Shown: positions 53,985 to 63,816 of the stretch, one piece after another
Layout: every line of letters starts with the position of its first letter
Numbering within the stretch: the first letter of the stretch is position 1
NCBI RefSeq assembly: GCF_001421535.1
Contig: NZ_LMKN01000008.1
Location: forward strand, 202,855-266,854
Direction of reading: 5' to 3'
DNA length: 64,000 bases
Origin: Sphingomonas sp. Leaf20
Lineage (GTDB): Bacteria > Pseudomonadota > Alphaproteobacteria > Sphingomonadales > Sphingomonadaceae
Program-made: the position numbers and the translations under genes
Notes under the pieces: generated by a model
Told to the model about the DNA's origin: nothing
Database searches by the model: none
Seen by the model: only the letters and a program-made list of their open reading frames with translations

Positions 53985-55400
53985 TCAGAACGTATTCCAG
54001 CCATCGTCTGCGCCCGCCATGGCGGGGACGGAGGCGGGGACGGGGGCAGGGGCGGCAACCGTGCGCGATTGTGGTGCCGCGTGCGTGCGGGTCGCCGGCG
54101 CCGCGCGGTACATCGCGCCACGCCCGGCGGCTGCGTCGACGATGCGGAAGCGTTGGGCCTGCTCCGCGAGCCGGCCGACCTCGCTCGCCAGATTGCGTGC
54201 CGCCGCCGACGTCTCCTCGACCATCGCGGCATTTTGCTGCGTCGACTGGTCCATCGTGCCGATCGTGGCGGAAATCTCGGCGATCGCCGACGATTGGGCC
54301 TGGTTGTCGGCTGCCATCGTGCCGAGCAGCGTGTGGACCTGCGCGACGTCGCCCGAAATGTCCGCGAGCGCACCGTCGACCTTGGTCACGGCATCGACCG
54401 CGGTGACGATGTCGGACTGGGTCACGGTCAGCTGGTCCCGTGCGCGCTTGGCCTCTTCCTCCGCGCGCATCGCGAGCGCCGAAACGAGATCGGCGACGAC
54501 CGCGAAACCGCGACCGGCATCCCCCGCGCGCCCTGCCTCGACCGCGGCGTTCATCGCCAGCACGCGCGTCTGGAACGCGATCTTGTCGAGCCCCTCGATG
54601 ACGCTGTCGATCCCCTTTGCGCTTTCAGAAACGCGACCCATCGCCTGGACCGCTTCCTCCGCGACCGCGCGCCCGCCGCCGACCGTGGTCATCGCCTGAT
54701 CCGCGCGCGCGACGGTCTGCGCCGCGGCGGTGGCGGTGGCGCGCAGCCGTCCGTCCATCTGCGTCACGGAGGCCGCGGTCTCCTCGAGCGAGGCCGCATT
54801 CGATTCGGTGCGCCGCGCAAGGTCTTCGGATGCCTGCGCGATCTCGCCCGACCCGGTCTGGATCGTGGTGGTGCTCTCGGACACCGCGCCGATCAGGTCG
54901 CGCATCGATTCGACCGCGGCGTTGAAGTCGGTCTTGACCGAGCCATAGTTCGCCGGAAAATCGGCGGTGATCGTCGTGGTCAGATCGCCGTTGCCGAGCT
55001 GCCGCAGGTGGCTCGTCAGGATCGAGACCATTTCCTCCTGTTCGCCGGTCTTCATCAAGGCCATCGACGTCTCGCGGAAGGTGAACATCGCCTTGGTCAG
55101 GCGGCCGACGCAATCCTGATACTCGGTAAACGCGATCGGCGCGTCGAGATCGCCGGCCGCGAGCGCCTCCATTCGGACGACGGTGGTGACATAGGGATCG
55201 CAGACGGCCTTGCGGACCCATAAGCCGGCGCCGCCCGCGACGAGCGTGAACGCGAGCGCCGCGATCGCACCCATCACCGCGTGACCCGCGAGCCCCATGA
55301 CGAGCGCCGTCAGCGCGGCAAGCGCGACGAGAACCGTCGTGCCGCCGAATGCGACCAGAAGCTTGAGCCGTATCGGTGCGACCTGCTTGAACCACGCCAT
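53985..55400 (-). CDS. Methyl-accepting chemotaxis protein without a ligand domain
   Basis: Chemoreceptor of about 471 residues. Two adjacent transmembrane helices (about 12-36 and 39-58) have almost no periplasmic loop, then HAMP-like segments ([22 protein letters not shown]) and a long signalling coiled coil with hairpin tip [20 protein letters not shown]. The carboxyl end GWNTF fits the xWxxF-type pentapeptide that tethers CheR/CheB. With no outside sensor domain it must sense inside the cell, the membrane, or through a partner such as the adjacent BLUF protein. The start is uncertain (ATG 55400 or 55409). Confidence 0.88.
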   Translation of the reverse strand: MAWFKQVAPIRLKLLVAFGGTTVLVALAALTALVMGLAGHAVMGAIAALAFTLVAGGAGLWVRKAVCDPYVTTVVRMEALAAGDLDAPIAFTEYQDCVGRLTKAMFTFRETSMALMKTGEQEEMVSILTSHLRQLGNGDLTTTITADFPANYGSVKTDFNAAVESMRDLIGAVSESTTTIQTGSGEIAQASEDLARRTESNAASLEETAASVTQMDGRLRATATAAAQTVARADQAMTTVGGGRAVAEEAVQAMGRVSESAKGIDSVIEGLDKIAFQTRVLAMNAAVEAGRAGDAGRGFAVVADLVSALAMRAEEEAKRARDQLTVTQSDIVTAVDAVTKVDGALADISGDVAQVHTLLGTMAADNQAQSSAIAEISATIGTMDQSTQQNAAMVEETSAAARNLASEVGRLAEQAQRFRIVDAAAGRGAMYRAAPATRTHAAPQSRTVAAPAPVPASVPAMAGADDGWNTF

Positions 55401-55545
55401 GTCAATCATCCACCCAGGAGTCAGATTAGCTGACATCATAGGTGGGTGCGGTTTGACGCGGTCGGCGTTCGGCACAGTAATTTCGGCGGACGCGATGCGC
55501 GCGCCAGCCATCCCGCAATAATGTGGTCGTGCAAAGCAGGAAAAA

Positions 55546-55621
55546 TGGTGCCCGGAGACGGGGTCGAACCGCCGACACTGCGATTTTCAGTCGCATGCTC
55601 TACCAACTGAGCTATCCGGGC
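55546..55621 (-). tRNA. tRNA-Phe (GAA)
   Basis: The minus strand gives a 76-base cloverleaf: acceptor GCCCGGA paired with TCCGGGC, D-stem GCTC/GAGC, anticodon stem GCGAC/GTCGC with loop CTGAAAA (anticodon GAA, bases 55586-55588), T-arm GGTTCGACC and an encoded CCA tail (55546-55548). It lies 54 bp beyond the yacG stop. Confidence 0.97.
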
Positions 55622-55675
55622 ATCGTCCGATCTGCGATCGGATGAAGGGCCGACCTTGCGATCGGAAGGGCGCGT

Positions 55676-55849
55676 TTAGTCGGGCTCTTCACCGCTGTCC
55701 AGCCCCGTTTGCGATATTGCGCGACCGGGTATGCGATAGCCTTCGCCGAGCCATTGCAGCAGGTCGCGGTCGCGGTGCCGGCTCGAGCAGAACGGGGTGT
55801 AGTCGGGGACGGCAGGCTTGCCGCAGATCGGGCATTTGACGATGGCCAT
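55676..55849 (-). CDS. yacG: DNA gyrase inhibitor/zinc-ribbon protein YacG
   Basis: A 57-residue zinc-ribbon protein beginning MAIVKCPICGKPAV and continuing FCSSRHRDRDLLQWLGE. The family normally has four cysteine ligands (CxxC and CxxxC), but here the fourth is histidine (CSSRH). The E. coli protein binds GyrB. The ATG overlaps the RNase E/G stop by one base (TGATG), placing it in the infA-maf-RNase-yacG series. Confidence 0.88.
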   Translation of the reverse strand: MAIVKCPICGKPAVPDYTPFCSSRHRDRDLLQWLGEGYRIPGRAISQTGLDSGEEPD

Positions 55850-56814
55850 CAGGCGCTCTCCAGGTCGTGGACGACGCCGGTGCGCCGGGTCAGTTCCGCC
55901 AGCCAGCCGGGACGCGCCATGAGGCGCGCATGGACGGCGGCGGGCAGGGTGTGGCGGCGCGAGGCGGTCGGCGGCGTGCGTTCGAGCGTGCGGAGCGTGG
56001 CGCGGACGGCGGCACCGACGGGATCGCTGCGCAGGATTTCGGGGATCGACGCGCGCGGGCGGGGGCGGACGATCTGGAGGAATCCGAAGCCGTTCATCGC
56101 GGTGCGTTCGAACGGCGGCGGGAGCGTCGCGTCGATCGCCGCCGCGACCGCCAGCCGCTGTGCCTTGCCTTCGATCGTCGGGAAGTCGATGCCGATCGAG
56201 CCGCCGATGCCGTGGCGGCGAATCGCGCGCGCGATCGCATGCGCAGCCGCGATCGCGAGCGAATCGAGCGGGGCTGCGCCATCGACGTCGAACAGCGTCA
56301 TCGCCGGCGTCGGCGACAGCCGCAGCGCACCCCGGGCGAAGACGATCTCGCCGCTGACCGCCTCGTCGAGCAGTTCGGACCAGCCCGCCGCCTCGAGCGC
56401 ATCGGGTTCGTGCGCACGCGGGCTGAGAACGGGGATCCCGGTCGCGACGATCCGTTCGTGGAGGCAAGGGGCGGGGCGGGGCGGCAGGTCGGTCGCCACC
56501 GCCTTGGCGAGCTTGGCACGCCCTGCTTCGGGAAGCGCCTCGCGGACGATCTCGACGGACAGCTTCGCGCCCTGCGTGATCCCTGCTGGGAGATGGTTGG
56601 CCAGCGCCTCGCCGCCATCGAGCGCGACGCGGCCGCGTTTGCCCGGCAGCAACTCGAGGAGGCGCGCATGCGCGACCAGCCCGACCTTCAGCGCGGCGTC
56701 GTCGGTCTCCAGCGCGGCTTCGACGATCTGGCCGTCTTCGACCAGCACTGCGCGGTCCTCGCCGATGCCGGCCTCGTAGAGCCAGACGGCGCCTTGTTCA
56801 GGCAAGCGCCACAC
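55849..56814 (-). CDS. Short RNase E/G family protein
   Basis: A 321-residue member of the RNase E/G family, well short of the 490 or so of RNase G. Seen: the start region AVWLYEAGIGEDRAVLVEDG, then MTLFDVDGAAPLDSLAIAAA and IGGSIGIDFPTIEGKAQRLA, which carry the acidic metal-binding residues, and FGFLQIVRPRPRAS. The S1 domain appears reduced and the carboxyl zinc-link/dimer part is absent. A GTG start at 56814 overlaps maf by 17 bases. This compact form sits with maf and yacG in sphingomonads. Confidence 0.85.
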   Translation of the reverse strand: MWRLPEQGAVWLYEAGIGEDRAVLVEDGQIVEAALETDDAALKVGLVAHARLLELLPGKRGRVALDGGEALANHLPAGITQGAKLSVEIVREALPEAGRAKLAKAVATDLPPRPAPCLHERIVATGIPVLSPRAHEPDALEAAGWSELLDEAVSGEIVFARGALRLSPTPAMTLFDVDGAAPLDSLAIAAAHAIARAIRRHGIGGSIGIDFPTIEGKAQRLAVAAAIDATLPPPFERTAMNGFGFLQIVRPRPRASIPEILRSDPVGAAVRATLRTLERTPPTASRRHTLPAAVHARLMARPGWLAELTRRTGVVHDLESA

Positions 56815-57364
56815 CGGCGGTCTTCAGCAACGCGCGCGTTTCGAACAGCGGGAGGCCGACGACGCCCGAATGGCTGCCGGAGAGGAAGCGGACGAACGCT
56901 TCGGCGCGCCCCTGGATTGCATAGCCGCCTGCCTTGCCGAGTCCTTCGCCGCACGCGACATAGGCGTCGATCTCGGCGGCGGAGAGCGGCTTGAACGCGA
57001 CGATCGTGTCGGACAGCCGGGTGCGGACGCGGCCGCTCGCGTCGATCACGCAGACGGCGGACAGGCAGTGGTGACGGCGCCCGGACAGCTTGTCGAGCAG
57101 GTCGCGCTGGATCTCCGGCGTGTCGGCCGGGGGCAGGATGCGACGACCGAGCGCGATGGTGGTGTCGCCGGCGATGACGATCTCGCCCGCCGCGCGATCG
57201 ACCGCGCTCGCCTTTTCAATGGCAAGACGCAGAGCATAGGCGCGCGGTGGCTCGGCCTTGCGCGGGCTTTCGTCGATATCGGGGGAGGCCACGCGCGACG
57301 GCACGACGCCGAGCCGCGCGAGCAGGTCGCGACGGCGAGGCGAGGAAGAGGCTAGTACCAGCAC
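56798..57364 (-). CDS. maf: Maf-like nucleotide pyrophosphatase
   Basis: House-cleaning nucleoside triphosphate pyrophosphatase of 188 residues. Seen: LVLASSSPRRRDLLARLGV, EIVIAGDTTIALGRRILPP with the catalytic acidic residue, and GKAGGYAIQGRAEAFVRFLS followed by GVVGLPLFETRALL. The Maf subtype (dTTP/UTP or m7GTP) was not resolved. It is downstream of infA and upstream of RNase E/G. Confidence 0.93.
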   Translation of the reverse strand: MLVLASSSPRRRDLLARLGVVPSRVASPDIDESPRKAEPPRAYALRLAIEKASAVDRAAGEIVIAGDTTIALGRRILPPADTPEIQRDLLDKLSGRRHHCLSAVCVIDASGRVRTRLSDTIVAFKPLSAAEIDAYVACGEGLGKAGGYAIQGRAEAFVRFLSGSHSGVVGLPLFETRALLKTAGVALA

Positions 57365-57415
57365 AAATGCCTCGATGCTTGAACTGCGCCGCCGCGGCGG
57401 GGCCGCGGGCGGTGC

Positions 57416-57634
57416 TTATTTGAAGCGGTAGGTGATGCGACCCTTGGTCAGATCATAGGGCGTGAGCTCGCACAGCACCTCGTCACCGACCAGGACGCGG
57501 ATGCGGTTCTTGCGCATCTTGCCGGCGGTGTGACCGAGAATTTCGTGGTCGTTTTCGAGCTGTACCCGGAACATCGCGTTGGGGAGCAGTTCCACCACGC
57601 GGCCGCGCATCTCGAGCAGTTCTTCCTTGGCCAA
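57416..57634 (-). CDS. infA: Translation initiation factor IF-1
   Basis: A 72-residue S1-fold protein beginning [20 protein letters not shown] and ending RITYRFK, nearly identical to alphaproteobacterial IF-1. It acts at the ribosomal A site during initiation. It heads the minus-strand series maf-RNase E/G-yacG, with 51 bp before maf. Confidence 0.98.
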   Translation of the reverse strand: MAKEELLEMRGRVVELLPNAMFRVQLENDHEILGHTAGKMRKNRIRVLVGDEVLCELTPYDLTKGRITYRFK

Positions 57635-57757
57635 ATATAATCTCTGAATTGGGGGAATTTCGGGATGAGCGCCCTTACCGCAGGTTCGCGAAAAAGGGAA
57701 GCATGCCCCGAACGGGTGTGGTCGCGATGACCGTACGCGCGCCAGTCGGTCTGCCGA

Positions 57758-59788
57758 TCACCGTTTCAGCGCGGCCGCGAGGAATGCGTCGGCGCGCGTG
57801 AGCATGTCGACGCGTACGTCCGAATCGCGAAGCTGGTGGTCGATGGCGGGATACACGACGAGTTCGCTCCTCTTGCCGGCACTGCGGAGCTGCTTGTCCA
57901 TCATCCGTGACTCGGCGACATCGACGTTGATGTCCTTTGCGCCGTGAAACATCAGCACCGGCGCGATGAATTTGGCAGGATGACGCGCAGGCGATCCTTC
58001 GATCAGGTGCGGGCCGTCGCCGATATAGTTGCGGGCGAGCGTGGTGTTCGTAAAGCCCACCTTCTCGCCGCGCAGCATGCCGAGGTCCGTGACGGGTGCG
58101 ATCGCGATCACGGCCTTGAACAGCATCGGATCGACGACGTTGGCCTGCAACGCGGCATACCCCCCATAGGACCAGCCGACGATCGCGAGCCTGGCGGGAT
58201 CGGCGATGCCCTCGCTGACCAGCCATCGACCCGCGTCGTTGACGTCACCGATTGCGGTCTTCCATGATTTGAACCCGTTTTCCTGGAACCAGTCCTGCCC
58301 GAACCCCGCCGACCCGCGATAATTGGGCTGGATCACCGCATAGCCGCGATTGACGAAGAATTGTGCGAGCCAGTCGAAGCCCCATTCGTCGCGCGCCGCC
58401 GGGCCGCCATGCGGCAAGACGATCGCGGGAAGCCCCTTGGCACTCCCCGCGGGGGGCATCGTCAGATAGGCGGGAATCATCGTTCCGTCCGCCGCCTTGT
58501 AGGTAATCGAGCGAACGGTGCCGAGCGCGATCCCCGAAAGTTCGGGGCGATCCTGCCCGACCGGGGTCAGGCTCTTGCGCTTGGCATCGTACAGGAAATA
58601 GCGGCCGGGATCGGTGTCGCTCGACGCATGGATAAGATGGACCTGTTCGTCGGCGCTCGAATCGACGACGCGGATCAGCGGCAGTTTGGGCATCGCGCGG
58701 CCGAGCGATGTGATCAGCTTCTGATAGTCGGTGTCGAAATACGCGGTGTGCGGAACGTCGGTGGAATAGGTCGCGCCGACGATCCGCCCGCGGCGCCCGA
58801 CGCGGATGATGCCGCCGACATCGACCTGCGGATCGGCATAGACGAGATCCTCCTTCATGCTGCCGTCGAGCGCGACACGGTAGAGCGCGTCGCGTCCATT
58901 GGTCTTTTTCAGTGTGTAGGCGGCGTTGGCGGTCCCATCGACCGCGATCGGATAGGCACCGTCATTCGAAACCGCCGAATAGGTGCTGAACGGGCGCCAG
59001 TCGCGCGACCCTGCGACACGATAGACGAATTCGGTGATGCCACGGGTCTCGCCCCCCATCCTGACGCTATCGAGCGACATGATCCGGACGGTCCCCAGAC
59101 CATCGCCGAGATAGGCCCCGGCCCTGGCATTGGCGCTTTCGACATGCGCGACCTTGCCCGTGCGGGTATCGAGCAGGTCGACGCCGAGACCGTTCGCCAT
59201 GCCCCCCGCACGCATGCCGTCGGACCGCGACGGCAGATAGTTGCGCGTGAGCAGGACGGTGTCGGACTTGCCGTCGCGCCAGTCGATGACATAGCCATCG
59301 GACTGTTGCGCCCAGTTCTGGACCTTTTCACGTGCGCCAAGCGGAACGGGATTGGCACCATCGGCGTCCATCGCGATCAACCGCTGATAGGCGAGCCAGC
59401 CCCCCGTATTCTGATTGGACACGCCGTAGAGCGTGCAGACCAGCCGGGTGTCGGAGGCCCAGCCACAACCCGTCAGCGTCATCGGATCGCCGTTGGCGAA
59501 ATTCACGGGTTTTGCCGCGCCGGTCTTGAGGTCGAGCATCTGGACGACCGTCGATTGCTTTGGCCCAGGTACGACCAACGCGATCTTGGTGCCATCGGGA
59601 GACAGGCTGGCATCGATGATCCGTTCGCGCGCGCCGAACAGGCTCGCGGCTTCCCTGGCGTCGATCCTCGCCGGTTCCGGCGAGGGCGACGCCGCCGGCG
59701 GCGAAGCGGATGACGCGCCGGCCGGCCCGGCGATCAATGTGAGCGCCATGGCTGCAACGCGCGCCAGAGCTGGCGTTCGACTCTTCAT
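57758..59788 (-). CDS. S9 family (prolyl oligopeptidase-like) peptidase
   Basis: Exported serine peptidase of 676 residues. A signal peptide (about 1-25) is followed by a beta-propeller-like region (LFGARERIIDASLSPDGTKI and repeated DxxG blades) and an alpha/beta hydrolase domain with LPHGGPAARDEWGFDWLAQF, the nucleophile box IVGWSYGGYAALQ, an aspartate in MFHGAKDINVDV and a histidine in AIDHQLRD. It resembles acylaminoacyl- or dipeptidyl-peptidases; specificity is unknown. Confidence 0.92.
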   Translation of the reverse strand: MKSRTPALARVAAMALTLIAGPAGASSASPPAASPSPEPARIDAREAASLFGARERIIDASLSPDGTKIALVVPGPKQSTVVQMLDLKTGAAKPVNFANGDPMTLTGCGWASDTRLVCTLYGVSNQNTGGWLAYQRLIAMDADGANPVPLGAREKVQNWAQQSDGYVIDWRDGKSDTVLLTRNYLPSRSDGMRAGGMANGLGVDLLDTRTGKVAHVESANARAGAYLGDGLGTVRIMSLDSVRMGGETRGITEFVYRVAGSRDWRPFSTYSAVSNDGAYPIAVDGTANAAYTLKKTNGRDALYRVALDGSMKEDLVYADPQVDVGGIIRVGRRGRIVGATYSTDVPHTAYFDTDYQKLITSLGRAMPKLPLIRVVDSSADEQVHLIHASSDTDPGRYFLYDAKRKSLTPVGQDRPELSGIALGTVRSITYKAADGTMIPAYLTMPPAGSAKGLPAIVLPHGGPAARDEWGFDWLAQFFVNRGYAVIQPNYRGSAGFGQDWFQENGFKSWKTAIGDVNDAGRWLVSEGIADPARLAIVGWSYGGYAALQANVVDPMLFKAVIAIAPVTDLGMLRGEKVGFTNTTLARNYIGDGPHLIEGSPARHPAKFIAPVLMFHGAKDINVDVAESRMMDKQLRSAGKRSELVVYPAIDHQLRDSDVRVDMLTRADAFLAAALKR

Positions 59789-59897
59789 CTTGATCCCCCC
59801 GGATACCTGTCGACCCGCACGATGACCCAGGGTTCGAACAGGCGCAACCGGAGATGCAACGGATTCGAGCCGGGCCCGGCGGGTCGAGGCGAGTGGT

Positions 59898-62054
59898 TCA
59901 GCCGACCCCGCCGCCCGCCAGCGCCGCGAGCAGCAGGAGGGCGACGATGTTGGTGATCTTGATCATCGGGTTCACCGCGGGGCCCGCGGTGTCCTTGTAC
60001 GGATCGCCGACCGTGTCGCCCGTCACCGCAGCCTTGTGCGCCTCCGATCCCTTGCCGCCGTGATTGCCGTCCTCGATATATTTCTTGGCATTGTCCCACG
60101 CGCCGCCGCCGCTCGTCATCGAGATCGCGACGAACAGGCCGGAGACGATCACACCGAGCAGCATCGCGCCGAGCGAGGCGAAACCCGAGGCCTGGCCGGC
60201 GACCGCAGTGATGATGAAATACACCGCGATCGGGGAGAGTACCGGCAGCAGTGAGGGCACGATCATCTCGCGGATCGCTGCCTTGGTGACGAGGTCGACG
60301 GTGCGGGCATAATCGGGACGGCTGGTGCCGAGCATGATGCCGGGGTTGGTGCGGAACTGCTCGCGCACCTCCTCGACGACGGCACCGGCGGCACGACCGA
60401 CCGCGGTCATCCCGAACGCGCCGAACAGATAGGGGAGCAGCGCGCCAAGCAGCAGCCCGACGATGACGTACGGATTGCTGAGGCTGAAATCGACCGTGAC
60501 GTCGGGGAAATAGGTCGCGAGATCGGTGGTGTACGCGCCGAACAGCACGAGTGCTGCGAGCCCCGCCGAACCGATCGCATAGCCCTTGGTCACCGCCTTC
60601 GTCGTGTTGCCGACCGCGTCGAGCGCGTCGGTCTTCTGGCGGACGTCGTCGGGCAGGCCCGCCATCTCGGCGATGCCGCCGGCATTGTCGGTGACGGGGC
60701 CATAGGCATCGAGCGCGACGACCATGCCGGCCTGGGCGAGCATCGCGGTGGCGGCAAAGGCGATGCCGATGATCCCGGCGAGCTGATACGCGACGATCAC
60801 CGCGACGACGATGACGAGCGTCGGCAGCGCGGTCGATTCGAGGCTGATCGCCAGCCCCTGGATGACGTTGGTGCCGTGGCCCGTCTCGGATGCCTTGGCG
60901 ATCGACTGGACGGGGCGGTGGTTGGTGCCGGTATAATATTCGGTGATCCAGACGATCAGCCCGGTGACGACGAGCCCGATCATCATCGACCAGAACAGGT
61001 CCATGCCGGTGAAGCTCTGCGTGAGCGACGGCGCGGCCTGGGTGGTCAGGTCGTCGGTGGCGGGATCGAGGAAGCCGGCGCCGCCGATCACGCGGTGGAG
61101 GTCGCCGAGCACATATTGCGTGGCGAGATAGATCGCGGGGATCGACAGGATCGTCGAGGTGAAGAAGCCCTTGTAGAGCGCGCCCATGATGCTGCCGCCG
61201 CCGAGGCGGACCATGTACGTGCCGATGATCGAGGTGACGATGCACACGCCGCCGACGAGCGGCGGGAGCGTCATCAGCCGCATCAGCTCGGCACCGCTCG
61301 CCTGGATCAGCAGCGCGATCGAGATCATCGTGACGCCCAGCGTGACGACGTACGTCTCGAACAGATCGGCGGCCATGCCCGCGCAGTCGCCGACATTGTC
61401 GCCGACGTTATCGGCGATGACCGCGGGGTTGCGGGGATCGTCCTCGGGGATGCCCGCCTCGACCTTGCCGACCAGATCCGCGCCGACGTCCGCCGCCTTG
61501 GTGAAGATGCCGCCGCCCAATCGCGCGAAGATCGAGATCAGCGATGCGCCGAACGCGAGCGCGGTGAGCGCCTCGACGATGATCCGGTCGTTGGGGGCGT
61601 GGCCCGCGGGGCCGGTGAGATACCAGAAGAACACGCTGATCGCGAGCAGCCCGAGCCCTGCGACGAGCATGCCCGTGACCGCACCCGAGCGGAACGCCAT
61701 CGTCAGCCCGGCCTGCAGCGACGTGCGCGCGGCCTCGGCGGTGCGGACGTTGGCGCGGACCGAGATGTTCATGCCGACATAGCCCGCGACGCCCGACAGC
61801 ACTGCGCCGATGACGAAGCCGATCGTCGAGATCATGCCGAGGCTGAACAGCAGGATCGCCGCGACGATGACGCCGACGATCGCGATCGTGGTGTATTGCC
61901 GTCCAAGATAGGCCTTTGCGCCCTCCTGGATCGCGGCGGCGATGTCCTGCATCTTTTCGTTACCGGGGGAGGCGGCGAGCACCTGTCGACTGGTGACGAA
62001 GCCATATAGGACGGCGATGACGCCGCAGATCATGGCCAAATAGACGGTCGTCAT
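59898..62054 (-). CDS. hppA: Membrane H+-translocating pyrophosphatase, K+-independent type
   Basis: Proton pump of 718 residues with about 16 transmembrane helices. Seen: the pyrophosphate site [20 protein letters not shown] followed by [20 protein letters not shown], and [15 protein letters not shown]. The diagnostic stretch [17 protein letters not shown] has Lys and Thr where potassium-dependent enzymes have Ala and Gly/Ala, so this is the potassium-independent class. It conserves energy from biosynthetic pyrophosphate. thiL follows upstream in the same orientation. Confidence 0.96.
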   Translation of the reverse strand: MTTVYLAMICGVIAVLYGFVTSRQVLAASPGNEKMQDIAAAIQEGAKAYLGRQYTTIAIVGVIVAAILLFSLGMISTIGFVIGAVLSGVAGYVGMNISVRANVRTAEAARTSLQAGLTMAFRSGAVTGMLVAGLGLLAISVFFWYLTGPAGHAPNDRIIVEALTALAFGASLISIFARLGGGIFTKAADVGADLVGKVEAGIPEDDPRNPAVIADNVGDNVGDCAGMAADLFETYVVTLGVTMISIALLIQASGAELMRLMTLPPLVGGVCIVTSIIGTYMVRLGGGSIMGALYKGFFTSTILSIPAIYLATQYVLGDLHRVIGGAGFLDPATDDLTTQAAPSLTQSFTGMDLFWSMMIGLVVTGLIVWITEYYTGTNHRPVQSIAKASETGHGTNVIQGLAISLESTALPTLVIVVAVIVAYQLAGIIGIAFAATAMLAQAGMVVALDAYGPVTDNAGGIAEMAGLPDDVRQKTDALDAVGNTTKAVTKGYAIGSAGLAALVLFGAYTTDLATYFPDVTVDFSLSNPYVIVGLLLGALLPYLFGAFGMTAVGRAAGAVVEEVREQFRTNPGIMLGTSRPDYARTVDLVTKAAIREMIVPSLLPVLSPIAVYFIITAVAGQASGFASLGAMLLGVIVSGLFVAISMTSGGGAWDNAKKYIEDGNHGGKGSEAHKAAVTGDTVGDPYKDTAGPAVNPMIKITNIVALLLLAALAGGGVG

Positions 62055-62144
62055 ACGGCACTATCCCTTTTTCAGTTCCTCCCCGGTCACGGCTTTGCCG
62101 AGTCCCGATTGGAGGAGCCTATCAGTGCGGGGACATTGCGCAAG

Positions 62145-63038
62145 TTATGCAGACGGGCGGTGTTCGTAGCCAAGGCTTTCGGGAAGCGCGACGGGCGCGC
62201 CCGAGTCATGCAGCGTCAGCCCGGCGCCGGGCGCGAACCTGCCGATCCGGGTCGCGTCGGTGACGAAGTCTGCGGGCGCTGCGAACAACAGCTGATAATC
62301 GTCGCCCGCGGTCGCCGCCGCGATCCGATCCCCCGAGACCGCGCGATAGGCGGCCGACAACGGCACACAGGCGAGGTCGATCGCCACCGCGAGGCCGCTC
62401 GCGCGTGCCATCCGGGCGGCGTCGATCAGCAACCCGTCGGAGACGTCCATCATCGCATGGACATGCGGGGCAAGGATGCGACCATCGGCAAGCCGCGGCT
62501 GCGGCCGCCGGTACGCCGCGAGGAGCTCGGGCGGGCCATCCTTGCCGCGCGCGATGGCGAGCCCTGCGCCCGCGTCACCGATCGTGCCGGTGACATAGAG
62601 CGCATCGCCCGCCTTCGCGCCGCTGCGCACCGGGGCGGTGGCGTCGCTGCCGAATGCGGTGACGGTGAGGATGCGGGGCGCGCCTGCGGGCAGCGTGACG
62701 GTGTCGCCGCCGATGATCCGGGTGTCGAACGCGGCCAAGACGTCGGCAAGTCCGCCCAAAAAGGCGCGGTCCCACGCGTCGTCGCGCAACGGGTAGTTGA
62801 GGAGGATCCCCTCTGGGATTGCCCCCTTTGCGGCGAGGTCCGAGAGGTTGGTCGCGACGAGTTTCCACGCGACGTCGTGCGGCGGGTCGGTGCGGAGGTA
62901 ATGCACGCCTTCGACGAGCGTGTCGGTCGTGACGACGAGCGGGCCTGCGTCGAGCAGCGCGGTGTCGTCGTTCAGGCCTCGCGCCGCCGGGTGAAGCGGA
63001 AGGCGGCGGAGCGCGGCGATGAACTCGGCTTCGGTCAT
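62145..63038 (-). CDS. thiL: Thiamine-monophosphate kinase
   Basis: ATP-dependent kinase of about 297 residues making thiamine pyrophosphate. Seen: GLNDDTALLDAG and VVTTDTLVEGVHYL with metal-binding aspartates, KLVATNLSDLAAKGAIPEGI, IIGGDTVTLPAG, MMDVSDGLLIDAARMARASG and ATAGDDYQLLFAAP. ATG 63038 has GGGGAG upstream; the longer frame runs into a repeat. Order nusB-thiL-hppA. Confidence 0.95.
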   Translation of the reverse strand: MTEAEFIAALRRLPLHPAARGLNDDTALLDAGPLVVTTDTLVEGVHYLRTDPPHDVAWKLVATNLSDLAAKGAIPEGILLNYPLRDDAWDRAFLGGLADVLAAFDTRIIGGDTVTLPAGAPRILTVTAFGSDATAPVRSGAKAGDALYVTGTIGDAGAGLAIARGKDGPPELLAAYRRPQPRLADGRILAPHVHAMMDVSDGLLIDAARMARASGLAVAIDLACVPLSAAYRAVSGDRIAAATAGDDYQLLFAAPADFVTDATRIGRFAPGAGLTLHDSGAPVALPESLGYEHRPSA

Positions 63039-63058
63039 TCCCGCTCCCCAAACACCCC

Positions 63059-63141
63059 CGTCATCCTGACGAAAGTCAGGACCCAGAGCCACGAACGATG
63101 CGCGCCGTCACTCTGGATCCTGGGTCGAGCCCAGGATGACG
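63059..63141. repeat. 83-bp REPIN-like repeat, hybrid arms
   Basis: Left arm of the CGTCATCCTGACGAAAG type, right arm of the CTGGGTCGAGCCCAGGATGACG class. Outer ends are inverted and the length matches the copies at 50903 and 51729. It fills most of the nusB-thiL gap. Confidence 0.9.
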
Positions 63142-63146
63142 ATAGA

Positions 63147-63602
63147 TTACTTCCGCACCTCTTTCGCGATGCCGTCGAGCAGGCCGTTGACGAAGCCCGA
63201 TTCGCGCTTGTCGTAGAACGCATGCGCGACGTCGACATATTCGCTGATCACCGCGGCGACGGGCACGTCCTGCCTCGCGAGCAGTTCATACGTGCCGACG
63301 CGGATGATCGCCTTCATCGGCTTGTCGAGCCGCGCGAGCGTCCAGCCCTTGGCGAGCTTGCCCTCGATCAGCAGGTCGATCTCGCCGCTGCGGGCATTCG
63401 CGCCGGTCACGAGGTCGTCGAAGAAATCGACGTCCGCCTCGGCATATTCGACGTCTTCGATCGTCGCGCCGAGCCGGTGCTGGTGGAATTCGTTGAGCAG
63501 GACGGGCATCGCGGTGCCCTCCATCTCATGCTGGTAGGTCGCCTGGACGGCGGCGAGACGCGCGGCGGCGCGCGCCTTGGTGCGGGGGGCGGTTCTGGAC
63601 AT
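63147..63602 (-). CDS. nusB: Transcription antitermination factor NusB
   Basis: All-helical RNA-binding protein of 151 residues that joins S10 (NusE) at boxA. Seen: ARAAARLAAVQATYQHEM near the start, FDDLVTGANARSGEIDLLIE, LARLDKPMKAIIRVGTYEL and VISEYVDVAHAFYDKRESGF followed by VNGLLDGIAKE. It lies downstream of hisD, separated by a 133-bp hairpin repeat. Confidence 0.96.
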   Translation of the reverse strand: MSRTAPRTKARAAARLAAVQATYQHEMEGTAMPVLLNEFHQHRLGATIEDVEYAEADVDFFDDLVTGANARSGEIDLLIEGKLAKGWTLARLDKPMKAIIRVGTYELLARQDVPVAAVISEYVDVAHAFYDKRESGFVNGLLDGIAKEVRK

Positions 63603-63677
63603 AAGCGGTTGCCTGTACGCGCGGGGGGCTTGCGTGTCAGCCCTTCGCGTTTCCGGGCAGCGAGACGAAGAAGATTG

Positions 63678-63810
63678 GTTCGCGCGGAGGCGCGGAGACG
63701 CGGAGGTGTTGCGTGCGGCGCAGCCGCTTCGATCTCATCATCGGCCGGTGATCGGAGGGCCGCTGCGCGGCAAGGGCGACACCTCCGCGTCTCCGCGCCT
63801 CCGCGCGAAC
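63678..63810. repeat. Long perfect inverted repeat between hisD and nusB
   Basis: Two 32-bp arms (63678-63709 and 63779-63810) are exact inverted copies built on CGCGGAGGCGCGGAGACGCGG. The 69-bp middle contains further imperfect dyads (GCGGCGCAGCCGC and GCCGCTGCGCGGC). The motif is shared with the repeat between yebC and ruvC, but the middle is not. Confidence 0.93.
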
Positions 63811-63816
63811 AAAAAA

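Noticed and set aside
60876-62009. 377-codon frame opposite hppA
   Set aside because: Shadow ORF; the minus strand encodes the full pyrophosphatase.
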